Numbered from the stretch's first letter, positions 11,859 through 26,400 are shown. The stretch: DNA of 64,000 bases from Ciona intestinalis (GCF_000224145.3 NC_020173.2:4351001-4415000), one strand, 5' to 3'. Numbers and translations are program-made. Notes: generated by a model not told the origin, from the sequence alone.

Positions 11859-14800
11859 ATGAGGACTATGCCACTTTGGGCGGACCAGCCCCAGGACAAA
11901 GGACAGACCCCGAAATGGTATAACAAAATAACGTTTTTTTTTTAAATAAATTTCATACTCTAAGCTTAATTATTTCATGTTTTAGATTTCGGGCATCATG
12001 TCTTTGTTAAATTGGACCGATTCTGATCAAAACGTATAGAAGTTTACTGACACTTAAATAAGGTCTTCGCACATTATAGCAAAAAGAGTTCTGCCCCTTT
12101 TTTATATTACATGAATAAAGTAGGCAATATGTTCAGCAGCTTTAACAGAGTACTATCAATATATTGTTTCTATTTTACCCTGCTGATATGTATCTGTAAT
12201 TTGTTCACAGCATATACGATCTTGCATTTAAACCCGATGGAAGCCAGTTACTCGTTGCATCAGGTAGTCGTATACTGGTGTATGATCCTTCTGATGGAAC
12301 ACATTCACAAACTCTACGAGCTCATAAAGATACAGTTTATTGTCTTGGATACTCTAGAGATGGTAAGTGAATATGTATTAAGTTGGGGATCAGTAAAAAT
12401 TAATTTTGTTTCTTTAATTGGGCCAAAGAGATTGGGGTGTCTAAATATACAATTGACAATTCAGGGTTTTCACAATAAATTTGACAAATAAGTTCTGCAA
12501 AACTCTTAACTTTTTAATTTTTCTCCCCAAAAAATCGCTTTTGCATCTCTGAGACCTCCAAAGGGAACTGCGATATTGTACTGTCATGGTTGTCATTTAG
12601 TGGTTACATTCGCATTTGTTTTTATCAGGTAAAAGATTTGCCTCTGGTGCTGCTGATAAGTGTGTCATTATATGGACAGATAAATTGGCAGGAATACTGA
12701 AATATACGTAAGAGTTGTGAAATGTTCATATTAGTATTTATGTGTTTTTTTAAAATTAGAACAGTCCTTCTGTTTTTGTTAAATTTTATGCCACTGTCAT
12801 AACTAGTGTTTTTTTCATATTTTGGTTTTGGAATACTATATTACGATTTGTTACTTTATTAAAGAAAAAAAAGGGTTACATTATACATGTGTTTCTTTAA
12901 GAATTATTATCAATATATTTGACATTGTAATAGGGGATTTTTACTTGAACTTATGTACACCAATAAAAATTCACAAGTTTGCTTAATGTTTACTAAATTC
13001 GAATTTGAAACAGCCACAATGAAGCAATCCAGTGTCTTGCATACAACCCTGTTACACCTCAGTTGGCATCATGTGCAATAAATGACTTTGGTAAGGAAAT
13101 TAATAACGTTGTAGCATGGCAATACATTTGGTGTAAATTCAACTTTGTTTTAATATAAACATAGATCAACAGCAACCACAATTATTTTCTTTCAAATAAA
13201 TTCAAATATGTTTTTAACTGTAAGCATGTTTTGACAACTGTTGTTTTGTCGCTATATCCTGCCTTTTGTTTAAAACATTTCTAAATCTTCGCTAGTCGCT
13301 ACCATAATTGCAAAGACAAATAAATTTATTATTAAGGTTTGTGGGCTCCTGAGCAAAAGTCTGTGAATAAACATAAGATGAGCAACAGAATTACATGTTG
13401 CAGGTGATTTAAGTTTTATAAGCTTTCATATATTATGGATTGTAAATTATTTCGTCTTTGATTTTTACTGCAGTTTTGTTTTTTTATGATATATTTCTTT
13501 AATTCATTTAAAATTCACTTTTGATTTTATTTTTTTATTGCCATTTTGCATTACTTTTTTTATACTATGTTTCCACCTTTTAACACTATTTCAAAGCTTA
13601 AAAATGAATGTTTTGAATAAAAAACCAAATTGGCGCTTCAACCATTTTGTTAAGATTACAAAAAAGTAAAAAATGTTTTTTCAGTTGGACAAGCGATGGT
13701 CAATATCTTGCTCTTGGCCTTTTTAACGGAGTTATCAGTATACGAAGTAAGATGGGAGAGGATAAAATAAAGATTGAGCGGCCAGGAGGTTCACTGTGCC
13801 CTATTTGGAAAATACTATGGAACCAGAACAAGTAAAACAAGTTTAAAGTATAATGTTGGATTCTTAACCATTATATTGCAGAAATAACTCCAATGATGTT
13901 CTTACTGTTTGTGATTGGGGACAAAACCTTTCCTTTTACCATTTGAATGGGAAACAGGTAACGAAATTTGATTCCTTTTTTTAAATAGGAAAATTTAACT
14001 GTATCACATATCATCATTTAGTTAAAAGGCTCCAGACTGTACATTTTGAGATTCAATCAGTTTTTTTGTAAACTATTTATTTAGTTCACCTGCTTATATG
14101 CTTTGGCATTGTTTTATATATGCTTTGGCATTGTGCAACTGCTAAAGTGAAGAAATGATGGTTTCTAACATACTAAGCTCAAATGGAGTGGGTAATGGGT
14201 ATTTTAAAGTACTGTTGTTTTAATGCCAATTCCCTTCTATGTTTTGTGTTAATTAACCTGATCTACTATATTCAAAAAAAAAAATATTATCATTATATTA
14301 CAGATTGGCAAAGATACGAAACTAGAATTTGACCCATGTGCACTCCAGTTTTTTGATGAAGGAAGGTACTTGGTGGTTGGTGGATCTAACAGGAAGACAT
14401 CCTTGTACTCGAAAGAAGGACATTTCCTTGGTATAGTGTCCGACAGCAACAGTGGTTGGGTTTGGTCCATTGCTTGCAAACCAGATGGCAATGTTGTGGT
14501 AAGTGCCTGGATAATTTTAAAGGTGTAAATTCAATTAAAAATTACTATTGTTAATATACAAACATGGAATTTTGAAAACAACAAACAATGCAATATTTTT
14601 AAAGAATCTTAGGTACTTTTTTTAACTACAAAGAATTAAATTGCACAAAAATATAGAATACAGGTTTTGGATGGAAAACTTGAAGAATTCCTGCATATAT
14701 GCCTAGATAGTGTTTTTATTACTTAAATGGGCATATCAACGAAAAATCAGGTATGACGCATGAAAAAATTCACTGAATAGTTTTCTTTTGTAACAGGTTG

Positions 14801-17800
14801 TTGGGCACCAGGATGGCACGATAACATGTCACAGTTTAACCTTCTCCACTGTGCATGGCTTGTACAGAGACTGTTACGCCTTCCGACAATTGCTTACCAA
14901 CGTGGTGGTGCAACGACTCAACTCTGATATAATGGATGTCGATCTGGAAGAAGATGACTCATCAAAGATCACCATCAAGTGCAATGATATTGTCAAGAAG
15001 ATATCAGTTTATAAAGATAAGCTCGCGGTAAGGTTATTTTTTCAAGTAGTTCAAGAGACTTTTTATTCATCAGGTTGCCTAGTTAAGACTTAGAGAATAG
15101 TGTATGCAGTTCTTTGATATGCAAAGAAAGTAAAATAACCATGATTATTACAGGGTGCCATTATTATGAGTTTTTCAAAAGTTTTTCAAAATATTTGCAC
15201 ACATATTTACTATTCATGGCTATTTTCTTTGTTCCTTTAGTGCTTTGTTTTGCTGAACCTTCCGACCATAGTAAGGTAAAGTTATTTGAAGTATAACCCA
15301 CTCCAAGGCCAAGACTTCAAAATGATACGAAATAAACTACACACATTTCGGTCCAACCATAACTGAAAATAGATAGTTTAACGCAAAGTTTTGTTTGAGT
15401 TGTACACACTCACTCAAAACAGCATGGTTCACATTGTAAACAATTGTTTACGTTATATTATATTTTCTAATGTGTGTATTGTTGCAGGTCCAACTATCAG
15501 ATCGTATTGTAGTTTACAAGATGGTCACTAAAGATACCACAGTTACCTACAAACCTGTGAATAAGATTCTGAAAAAATTTGAGTGCAATCTGTTGGTTGT
15601 ATGCAGCGAAAATATTATTCTCTGTCAGGTGAGTTTGGTGTTTATTTTTATAAGTGCACTGGGTGAATGAATGGACTATTTTATTCTTGCGTGTTAAGGA
15701 AACTTGGGTCTTGATACTTTTTCTTGATTCGAACTATTAAGTTACGGCATATGCTGTTGTGTATATAATTTCCCCCTTTTTCTGCCAATATGGTAGCATC
15801 GTCAAGATTTGAACCTGGTAACTTTTGGTTCGAAGGCGAGCACTTCAACCACTGCCACAGCTCCCATTTTATTGGCTTTTTAATCTGAACTTTTTTGTCA
15901 TTTCATGCAATAATTTTGCGTTTTCAGATGCCATTTTAAACATTTGCCCTTAGAAACTTCAGCTGGCTTAAGAAATCTATTTTTTTCTATCTTTTTATTT
16001 CTTATATTTTTAATTTTTTTTATATGTTTTTAACACACAGGAAAGCAAACTGACTTGTTTTTCAATGGACGGAGAGAAACAGCGCGAGTGGTTGCTTGAA
16101 GCAAACATCAGATATATCAAAGTGATTGGGGGACCTGCTGGTAGAGAGGGGATGCTATTAGGGTTGAAAAATGGACAGGTGATATTGCTGTTATAATGCC
16201 AGAACTATCACACTCCAGAAATACTGTACATCTGAAACGTTTTACTTAACTTCGAGATTTTTTATTCTCTGCTATGTTTTAAATTTACTCTGGGGATAAA
16301 TTTTTACATCATTTGACGGGACAGAAAAATTGTAGTTTGTCACTTTTATTTTTTAATAAATGAGCACCATTTTATATATTGGAATAAATTTTATAATCTC
16401 TTTATTTTCAAGGTTTTACAAATTTTTGTTGACAATCCATTTCCGATCGAGATGCTTAAGATTAACAGCTCCATCCGGTGTCTTGATCTGAGCATGAAAC
16501 GAACAAAACTTGCGATAATCAGCGATAACTCAACATGCCATGTGTATGACATCGCAACTAAAGAACTTCTCTTTGAGGTATGTAGGCAGAAAAAAAGGGC
16601 GATTTAGGAGAATTTTTTAAAAAAAATTATAAATTTTTCTTTGAAAAAAGAGGGGTTTAGTATCTCCGAGAATGCCCCCTCCCTGTTTTCCATGCTCCGT
16701 TGGAAACAATATATTTGAACAAAAACTAAACTATTTTTTTTCAATGTTTCCTTTTTATTATTTACTTTTTACCAAGTACTTTTCATTTTTTCCCATATTT
16801 ACAAGTCTATTATATTTTACTTAATTGGTGAGAACTATTTCTTTTTTTAGGAAGTAAATGCCAACAGCGTGGCTTGGAACACACAGAACGAGGAAATGCT
16901 TTGTTACTCAGGTAAAGGTTACTTGGGTATCAAAGCAGGATCATTCCCAGCACAGCAACGACGCATGAATGGCTTCGTAGTCGGCTACTGTGGCTCTCGT
17001 ATATTCTGCTTACACGTGCATGCTATGAGAGCAGTGGATGTTCCACAATCGGCACCAATGTACCAGTACCTTGATCGACAATTGTACAAGTAAGTGGTTT
17101 TAGCCTAATAGGCAGGCTCACGCCGATTTTTTAAAATTACAGGGTAGACAGGATTCTTTGCGCGCAAGGTTAGACACAATGCTGTGAAACGAATCTGAAA
17201 TATTTGATTGTAATGTATACGGAGTAAATAAAGAAAGAAAATTTCCAGGGTAGCCCTGCCCACCTTGCAACCCCAGGTTTGACGCTTAATAGGCAGGCCT
17301 ACCATATTGAACACATAATAAGAACCCGTATTGAACAAAAAATAAGAACAACAGGAACAACTGATTTTCCATAAAACAAAATTTTTAAAAGATGTTTCTT
17401 TTTAAATAAGAAACAAATGTGTGTGTTTAATTTCCCACAGTGAAGCATACCAGATAGCATGCTTGGGTGTGACAGACACAGATTGGTACAATCTATCACA
17501 GAAAGCTCTAGAAAATTTGAGTTTTGACGTTGCTCGGAAAGCCTTCACGAGAATCCGTAATCTAAGATATCTGGAACTTATTCAAAACATAGAGGTTGGT
17601 CAACTGTTTTTTTTTCATTTTTGTGGAATTTGTACATTTTTATTACGGATAAAGTCTTCAAGATGTTCTTATTAAAAAAAGATTGAAGTTTTATCATGTA
17701 AAAAAATATTTGCAAGGTTTTAAAGAAAGTTTTTGGTGTTAATATAATGATAAATTATTGTGTAAGCGTCTGGTTGTCTGGAGTCTTGCACTATATTGTT

Positions 17801-20800
17801 TGTTGGCTGGTTATTTAACTAAAGGTATTTTGTTTGCAATATTAAAAGTGTTTTTTTTGTATGTTGTAAAACTTGATTTTAATTTTTTCATTTTTTAGTT
17901 TTTGTGGTTTTTACCTACTTTTTACTATTATGTAAAAAAAATGTTTGCAAAACAACCTACCTGCCCTGAACAGCGCAAGCAATATATATTAGGTTATCTA
18001 TACATAACCTATATTAATTAACTTAATACATAGGATCGTCAAAAACGTGGTGAAAACAAGACCGACCTTTTCATGGCTGACATCCATGCTTATAGAAGTG
18101 AATTTGCTGAAGCTGCAGGTTATTATAAGAAGGCTGGTCACTCACAGAAAGCAGTGGATATGTATACTGACCTTCGCATGTTTGAACTTGCAAAGGTATA
18201 TCTGTTTTTAGGTATAGGTACTACTGTGGTGTAGCAACTATATTTTTTTGCAAATAAATGTATCCTGTCTTTTGATTTCAATATTTATAAATCTTTGCTA
18301 CCCTAATCGAAGAGTCCAATAAAGTCATTTATAATATTTTGAATATTTAGGGGCGGGTTAGCTTAACAGAAGGTTGATTTGGTTGATTAATTGTTGAATA
18401 TAACTCATAACTGTGTTATTAAAAATGTATTTTTTTTAACAAAATTCCGTGGGTGAACAATAAACTTGTCTTTTAAGGTCAATCATTTCTCTGTATTATG
18501 TGCAAACTTGTATTTCCTCTAAAAAAAGGTATAGCTGTAAAATTCTGGGCTGGTCTAATTTAGCAACCTGTCAATGTTTATACTTGGTGAACATGGGTAT
18601 TAGGTGCCCAAATTTTTATTAAGCTTTATCAGCAAACTTCATTATCTTTATCAGAAATTTTTTTTAAACATTTTCAATTTTTTTATTTAAAATTTGTGTT
18701 TTTAAAAAAAATATAGAATTGTTTTTTATATAACAGGAATATGTAGAGACCAGCGATCCAGTAGAGCACAAGCAATTGATGGCAAAACAAGCAAACTGGG
18801 CCAAAAACACAAACGAGCCTAGAGAAGCCGCTAAGATGTATCTGGCTGCCGGTGAAAACTTGAAAGCTCTTGATATAATTGGGGAACATGGGTGGACAGA
18901 TATGTAAGTGTTGTGTGTTTTTACTTTTTATATATTTTATATTTACTTTTAATTATTTTATAATTATTTTGCTGATGATATTATTATGTAACAGGACTAT
19001 TTTTTTCATAGAAAATTTGTCTTTAAATTGTAATAAGTACTGCACCAGGATTTTATTAAACATAGTTTTAGTAGGTTTTTGGTTACTAAAGTTGTATTTG
19101 TTTGGGTTTGCTAGTTTTTTTTCTATATATTTTTATACCTTGATACTTAGGTTAATGGAGGTCGCCCGAAAATTGGATAAAGCCGACAGGGAGGCGTTAA
19201 CAAAGTGTGCGTTCTATCTTAAACGGCTACAACAGTATGCTTACTGTGCAGAGGTGTATAATAAGATGGGTGACAAAAAAGCTCATATACTTTTGCATGT
19301 AGAAACAAAGAACTGGGATGAGGTAGGGATTTAAAACACTAATAATGGCTACGTACTAATACTGTTATATAAAATATAAAATTTTGCCACAAAATTAAAT
19401 ATAACTAGATTTTTTTAATTCTCCAAGTGTACCTATTTTAATAAATAAGTCACAATTGATTTTTTTTACACTTTTGCTATAACACATATTTTCAGGCTTT
19501 CTCGTTGGTGGAAAAGTTTCCTGAGTTTAAAGATGACGTTTATGTTCCCCATGCAAAGTGGTTGGCTGAAAATGATAAGTTTGAAGAAGCACAGAAAGGT
19601 AAAGAAGTTATTTTATACTCAATTTAATGAATAACAATTTGAGTTTTTTTCATCTAAAAAAGCACCAAACTACTTGTAGCGACTCTTAAGTCCAAAATTT
19701 AAATACATTTACTGCGGTTGTAGTGAAGTGGTTAGGGCACCTGCCTCTAGGCCAAATGATACTGGTTCAAGGCTCAATGCTGCTACCATTGTGGATGCAT
19801 GTGTTCTAGTGCCTAACACTTAATTCCTCTGCCTAAAAGTTCCACAGCCCAGTGGTTACATTCAGACATTCATATTTTATTTTGCCAATACAATAATAAT
19901 TTATTATTTTTGTTTTGTACACAACATTAGCAAATTAAATATAAACCAATTTTACGAATTCCTTAAAACAAGCTTATGTAAATTGCAGCATTCCACAAAG
20001 CTGGTCGCATTACTGAAGCTCTGCATGTACTCGAACAACTAACTGAGAATGCAGTTGATGAATGTAGATTTAACGACGCAGGTTACTACTACTGGATGCT
20101 ATCTATGCAGTGTCTAGACATAGCTGCAGGTAAGAAACAAGATATTTTATGAAGCAATACTGTTTTTTTTTAATACTCCATTTTTTTTGGAACTATAAGT
20201 TTTTCAGATACACTCTATTTTTTGGCCAACAGCCCAACACTGATTTTTTTTGGAAATACTGAATATTTTAGGAAATATTAAATTCGTTTGGTTGGGAAAC
20301 ACTGAATTTTTACAAATTGTTGATTTTTTCGGCAACACTAATATATGTTTTTTGATATAGAGAAAACACCAAAGAAAGCAGAAATGCTGAAGAAGTTCAA
20401 AAAATATCAGAAACTTGCTGAGATATATTATGTGTATCACTCCATACAAAGATACACTGTAAGTTTAACACATTGTATACATCATCAGCTGAAGCATATC
20501 AGCTTATACTGCAATCCCTTACTATATAACAAACAATGAGGTATGCCGGTAAGCCAGAGGTTATCGGTTCAAGGCTTGTCCCTGCAACCAATGTGAGTGG
20601 TTGTGTCTTTGTGCAAGGCACTTATTGGCAATTCCTCCAACTTAGCGGCCGCTAATAGGTTTCCTAAACTACTAGCCATTCAGATAAAACATACCAACAA
20701 AGCTACATACATGGTAACTGGTAAGCTGGAACGAGGTGTATGAAACAGAACACCCGTGTTATAACAACTGTCGTCTTCAACCCACGAAGATGAAGTAAGT

Positions 20801-22760
20801 TACATTCCCTTCATTGACGATAATGAGCAAATGACTTTGTATTTATTCAACACAGGATGAACCATTTACTTCCCATTTACCTGAAGCATTATTCAACATT
20901 GCGAGGTTTCTACTTCACAGTATATCGGGTTCAAATCCGCCAAGAGGGGTTTCGAAAGTGTATCCTTTTAAACATCATATATTTGTTATTCTTTACCTGT
21001 ATTGTATGTTTGGTTTTAATGTTTTGTGATATTTTTAAATTTAAGAGCCACATTCTAGCAGTTCTGATTAGTTCAATTCAGATAACAAAGCAAATAAAAT
21101 AGTTACAATCTGGGTTTAAATTATAGTTTACGAAGCTAACATCTTATAAATCAACCCGTTCTACTTTATTATCTCCACTATAAATTGACATCTGTATTCT
21201 TGTGTCACATTTCCTTAACTATCACCCCACAGTGCGACCTTATATGCGCTCGCCAAGCAGAGCAGATCATTAGGTGCGTACAAGCTAGCACGTCACGCAT
21301 ATGAAAAGCTACATGCATTGAAATTACCTTTGAGGTTCCAGGACCTGATTGATTTGGGTTCAGTAACAATAAGATCTAAACCTTACCATGATAATGAGGT
21401 AAGAGGTTCATTTTATTTTTGTAAATATAAATATGTGAAAAAAAAATAATATGTAAAACAGTTTTTTCAAAAGTATAAAAAAGGTTTAAATATGTAAAAA
21501 AATTGTAAAAATTAAAACATTTTTTTAGGATCTGCAGCCAATGTGTTATAGATGTTCCACTACTAATCCATTGCTGAATGCACAAGGCAGTTCATGCATT
21601 AACTGTCATCAGCCATTCGTTTATTCTTTCTCTTCATTTGGTGAGTAATATATTACCCTATTTTTGGGTGGTAAGTGCAAAAAAGATAATAGAATTTTTT
21701 TTATTTTTTCATTAAAAGTTACCTGAAGAGCATAACAATGCCTGAAACAGGAGAAACAATTCTTGAAAAGCCCAAAAATGCATAGAAAACATAACCATAT
21801 ACATGAAGACGCAAAAAATGACAACAAATTCTACAACAAATCTTTGGATATTTGCAGAGGTTCTTCCACTCGTGGAGTTCACGCTGGAGGAAGGGATCGG
21901 TGATGAAGAAGCGTGTAGACTCATCGACTCCTCCATCAAACAAGCGAAGTCCAACGAATGGAAGGACACAGAGAGGGATGCGCAAACATTAAGAATGGAT
22001 GAAGAGGAGGAAGAAGATCCGTTTACTGCTCGACTTCTCACTTTTGAGGTCGTAAAAAAAGTTTTAAATAAAACGGGAGTTTTCAAAAATTTCCCAAAAA
22101 TGTTTGAAAAATTTTCAGCGGTAGTATATGCAGTACTTGGGTATAAAATTGGTATACTCACTCAGTCTGTTATAAAACCCCTTGCAGGGATGTCCAGTTT
22201 CCTGGACTAAAACTAAGAAACAATTTTCATTTTATGTTCCACCATGTGTTTGGAAACTTTTATATTTTTAAAACAATCTTTTACTAAAATGGTCACTTCA
22301 AAATTATACTTTTTTTCTGGTACTTGTTTTTAACCTGAAACCAAGTTTCTCTTCTTTGTTATCAGGGTGGCGGAGACTACTTGCCCGTTGTTGTGAACAG
22401 GTCAGTTCTGAGAGCTCTCCCACGCCGTGAGGTTCTCGTACGACGCTGGGCCCCTCCGTTACGATTTCAATATTTCAAAAACCTAATGCCTGAGGTGGCA
22501 GTTGCAATGTGCGATTCATGCTTTCAGGTTAGTCAATTATACACAGGTGCTGTTGCCATTTTTGGTTGTGTCCTTGCCTAAATGGGGTTGTAGAAAATGA
22601 CATGCAAAATTTGACCTGACAGTATTTTTTGCAACTTGCTTAATATCTATTTTAAAAGATGTTTCATGCCGATGACTATGAGTTGATGGTGCTTCAAAAA
22701 CAGTGTTGCCCGTTTTGTCGCAAAGCTTCAGACGCCCATGAGGACAAGCCAGAAATGTAA
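11859..22760 (+). CDS. Ift122: IFT122, intraflagellar transport complex A subunit
   Basis: Twenty-six coding exons with consistent phases give about 1,199 aa (human 1,241). They are 11859-11917, 12211-12362, 12629-12707, 13014-13090, 13337-13403, 13685-13831, 13882-13957, 14304-14498, 14797-15027, 15488-15628, 16041-16178, 16413-16577, 16851-17089, 17441-17594, 18034-18195, 18737-18903, 19151-19322, 19496-19598, 19989-20129, 20361-20458, 20856-20959, 21233-21398, 21529-21640, 21858-22048, 22366-22527 and 22659-22760. The N-terminal half is WD40 propellers ([30 protein letters not shown]). The C-terminal half is TPR-like ([15 protein letters not shown]), with zinc-ribbon CxxC pairs near the end (CYRCS..CINC, CCPFC). 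The start MRTMPLW aligns with the usual one. IFT122 belongs to the IFT-A core, which drives retrograde ciliary transport and cargo entry. A lineage-specific acidic run (EEEEED) lies in exon 24. Confidence 0.98.
15795..15870 (-). mobile_element. SINE head fragment in IFT122 intron
   Basis: Reverse of an A/B-box-like segment, AGCATCGTCAAGATTTGAAC and CAACCACTGCCACAGC. Confidence 0.6.
19716..19870 (+). mobile_element. SINE, 5' part, in IFT122 intron
   Basis: GTAGTGAAGTGGTTAGGGCA, then CTGGTTCAAGGCTCAATGCT and CTACCATTGTGGATGC. Confidence 0.75.
20540..20818 (+). mobile_element. SINE, nearly full, in IFT122 intron
   Basis: GGTTCAAGGCTTGTCCCTGC, GTGCAAGGCACTTATTGGCA, GTTATAACAACTGTCGTC and the end GATGAAGTAAGTTACATTC. 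Confidence 0.8.
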
Positions 22761-22909
22761 ACACTGGGACATCGCAAAACAATGGCTGCAGCTCTCCTGT
22801 TAAATTCATATATTGGTGTTTATTTTTTACCCACAGCAGTTAGGCATGCTGCTTTGTGTTATATGTTTATAATTAATAGTTAGTATTTTGTATGAAATGT
22901 TCAGATTTT

Positions 22910-22915
22910 AATAAA
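22910..22915 (+). terminator. IFT122 polyadenylation signal
   Basis: A canonical AATAAA lies 150 nt after the IFT122 stop in AT-rich DNA. Confidence 0.6.
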
Positions 22916-23658
22916 TATATATCGTTCATGCATATTGGTTATAAATTTAAACCACAAGACAAATATTGCAATGCTAATTTCGTGTTTTATGTTTTAGCAT
23001 ATTTCGTATAATGTGCCGGTTTCATTGTGTAATACTGTGGGGTTGAGATGAGATACTTTAGCAACTAAATCTCATATTTCCTCATTGTGTTTAAACAGTT
23101 TTAAATATTCTTTGTTTACTAACCAATGGGACGAGAAAATAGAATGAAAACATGTCCTATTCTACCCCACCCTGCTGAATATAGAAAAGAAATGTTTTTT
23201 GTGCTCCATTGCAAGTGTTTATAAACCCAGAGAAAATCGTAACATCCAATAACGCGTATAAAACTCTTTTTAAATGTATCGGGCAACGTGGACTTTAAGG
23301 CTGCGGTAAAACTGTTCAGTACGCTAAGTTTTTCAAGCACGGAAAAACTTAAGGATTGATAAAGGGGAATACCCGTGAGCACAATACTAGTCTACACTCG
23401 TGGTTCGACTCGATCTAATGACGTATTACGGTGGGCGCGCTAGTCACAGTTAAGTCATAAGGCTATATATGATGGTATTATTACCAGTGTCTCTATACAG
23501 TAAAGGCAACGTTAGCTATACTAAGGCTGAAATTGTGCGAGACCAGACTGTTCGGATACGGTTATTTTAATGATTTGTTAATCTGATCCATTTGAAAGAA
23601 TCATTTAAATTTATATTGTTCTAGTTTAATGTGAATTTAGTCGCAACGTATATATGAA
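22916..23658. other. Intergenic DNA with one MITE
   Basis: There is no supported gene. A MITE copy sits at 23033-23176. The remainder should hold the promoter of the gene starting at 23659. Confidence 0.5.
23033..23176. mobile_element. MITE (TACTGTGGGGT subfamily)
   Basis: It has TACTGTGGGGT and CTACCCCACC ends, with the interior element CTTTGTTTACTAACCAATGG. Confidence 0.8.
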
Positions 23659-24618
23659 ATGCCGGACTCTGCAGAAGATAAAGGGAGCAAAATGATTTTA
23701 ACAGCAATATTCATTTTGGGAGCATTTGTCCTAATCGTGTAAGTTTCTAACATTTACTACTTTTAATATTTAACCCCAACCACGAACCCCTCAGCTGCAA
23801 ATATTTGCAAAATGATTGTTGCTTGTAATATCTATGTTTATTTTAAGTTTTCGACTTTAATCGGCTTTGACGCGCGATTTATAAAGTCGTGATAATAGGC
23901 TACTGTAAAGAAATTCTGTAACATTGTTTTTTTGATTACCATTAATGAGGGTCCGTAAAACTAAAATTAAAAAGTCTCGTCAGACAAAGTGTCCCACATT
24001 TCCCCATCCTACTATACATACCGCTTGCCCGTTCTCATTCCAAGCTATCTTAAAATTAATTTGCTCTAATCTAATCTCTGCTTTTTATATTCTAGGATAG
24101 AAAAATGGCGGTCATTTCGATTGGATGTGAAACAAAATCTCGATCGGTTGATAAATCGTTTGATGCAGGATACGCCCTATTTTACACATAGAGCAATTCA
24201 CGATGACGTCATCAGTATGCTCTCCCTAGTAGAGACGATGGTTCAAAATGATTGGAAAGAGGAGTTGAACATCTTTCGTTTCAAATTCGTGAGGTCCATG
24301 GGCAAGATTTACAGATGGAACGCGACGATTGGTCTTCTGCACAGCTTGGATAGATTAGTAATAGTCGGAACTGAAATGGACATCATGGAAAAAATGTACC
24401 AAATCACTAATGCATTCCTTATTCATGAGAACAAGGAATTATCTTTAAAAATAATTAAAGAGTTCAAGATTGAGCTTAATAAGTATATACCAAGACCTCG
24501 CAACCCGTACCAGGATTTGGAAAACACGTCGGATGTTGTAACCCGCACGCCACAACCCCCACCAGTTGTCGGGCCCGTTAAGAATCGCAGAAGAAAGAAA
24601 CGAAAAAATCGTAGATAG
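23659..24618 (+). CDS. Membrane-anchored helical-module protein, family copy A
   Basis: Two exons, 23659-23738 and 24096-24618 (phase 2 junction), give 200 aa. I do not recognise the family. Exon 1 encodes a short N-terminus and one hydrophobic segment (MILTAIFILGAFVLIV, about residues 12-27) followed by EKWRSFR. Exon 2 encodes a helical module with LDRLINRLM, then ISMLSLVETMVQNDWKEEL..FRFKFV, and later ITNAFLIHENKELSLKIIKEF. It ends in a proline-rich stretch and a strongly basic tail (RRRKKRKNRR). The same module order and TM-encoding first exon recur at 28513-29233 and 38714-40225, so these are paralogues in a loose same-strand cluster. Topology is unclear: signal anchor or cleaved signal peptide. 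The exon reading is good; function is unknown. Confidence 0.75.
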
Positions 24619-25713
24619 AGTGGGCACACTAGTGCGTGTTTTACAATAGCGCCGTAGCGGTGTTAGCGTTCTTTAAAATTACCAGTTAAAAATTGAAAAT
24701 ATAACTAACGGTGTACTACTGGATTAACGGTATAATATATACTCAATTGTAATGAATGTCTTCATATTTCATACGTGTCGTTTATGAGTTGGAAAGTATT
24801 ACACATTCGCCCACATTGGCACTGCGGTTAGCTCGCCAGTCTGTTTTAGAGAATATATATGCATCAAGCGCTTACGGGTTCGTGTTCGCGGACCGATGCT
24901 GGTAGCATAGTGGCCGTTTTTGTGTGTGTGTCTTTGGACAAGACACGGAAATTCCTTCTACCCAGTAGTGGGCCCTTATTAATTGTCAAAATTTCCTTTC
25001 TGACTTGACACCTTACCTATTATTTGGCGATTGTTGAAATTTAGTGTTTATGTTTACAATATTTTTTTGTATTATAGTGTTGAATGACACGTCCATTCAT
25101 TTATTCATAGTATTGTGCGTTAAACCGTTTTAGAAATATTTCGTGAAAGAACATTTTATCGCATATTAAGGGCAATAAAGTGTTTTACCGCAATTACAAG
25201 TGCTCGGATTGGACGAGTCCTATATAGGCCTAGACCGACAGTGCAGAGAGTCTAAAACTTTTAAAAAGGTAAAAAGTTCCGGTACCTATTGAGCCACAAA
25301 TGCTTATTAGCTCAGTATTTGAGATTCGTTTTCCCATGTTAAATGTTCCAGTATAAATATCTATTTGCGCGGGTATATGCCCTCTTTAATTCGATAAAAT
25401 TACGCCACGAACTCGTACTTGCAGCATAGAGAACTAAGATCTTGCAGTGTTCTCATGCAAGACACAATTCTTAATTGTTAGCCACGCCATAGATACCTAA
25501 ACATACATTAAAAAATATCCAAAAATATGTTTACCCCGTAAGTTTTAACACTATCTGTCTGAAAGTAAATTTTTATGACGTCAGCGAGCGTTCTGTGAAT
25601 AATTCGCACACATGAGGCGTTTTGCAGTCTTGCTATTTAGTGTATAATCTCGTTTGCAGGTTGAAAATTTAAATATTTTCGGATTTATTAAGCGATAATT
25701 AGCCTGAACAACG
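24619..25713. other. Intergenic DNA with a degenerate SINE
   Basis: A SINE-like tRNA-derived segment occupies about 24808-25000. The remainder shows no coding signal. The last few hundred bases should contain the promoter of the zinc-finger gene. Confidence 0.4.
24808..25000 (+). mobile_element. Diverged SINE
   Basis: CACTGCGGTTAGCTCGCCAG and GGACAAGACACGGAAATTCC follow the SINE order but are diverged, with an insertion between the A and B boxes. Confidence 0.55.
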
Positions 25714-26367
25714 ATGGAAAATACTTCTAAAGACTCTGGATTCAATACAGAAAGGTAAGTTTATGATTTTAATTTTTGTTTTGCACGAAATATTAAAATA
25801 ATTTTGTCAAATTTTGCAATGGGGAAAAACAGTTTGCAATGTTAAGAAATATATTTTTACTGTGTTTTTTTTTCTTTTAGCTTAAAAGTTGATATTGTTG
25901 CTATGTATTTCTATTTACTAATTTTTAGTCCAAGTTCTTCTTTGGATAGTGAAGAACAATTTATTAATTGGTCAGAAGATGAATCAGCCCCTGATAGCGA
26001 GAGTGAGTAAGTAAAAATATAAACTTAAAGCATTTCGATCTGTTATTTTTATACGCAGTTATCCATTAAAGTCAACATTTTTGCTTCTAGTTTTTTGAGA
26101 AAAAAATGCTTTTCGTTGAATTATACAAATAATAAATATGTATATATTTAATATATACCCCTAAAAATATAAATAAGAGTTTTTATTTTTAGATAAAACG
26201 AGCCAATTAGAAAAATGCTTATAATTCACAAAATACCAATTTAATCAGCAGTGTATGACTTGCAGGTTTAACAGACAACGAAGGCGAGACCTTCTTGACG
26301 TGCTTGTCGAGTAAGTATAAGCCATAACTCTGCTACTGTGCATATTCCTTGCATTTGTTTTTTTTAC

Positions 26368-26400
<33 letters not shown>

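Noticed and set aside
21712-22161. Antisense frames over IFT122 exon 24
   Set aside because: These are shadows of a well-supported exon on the other strand.
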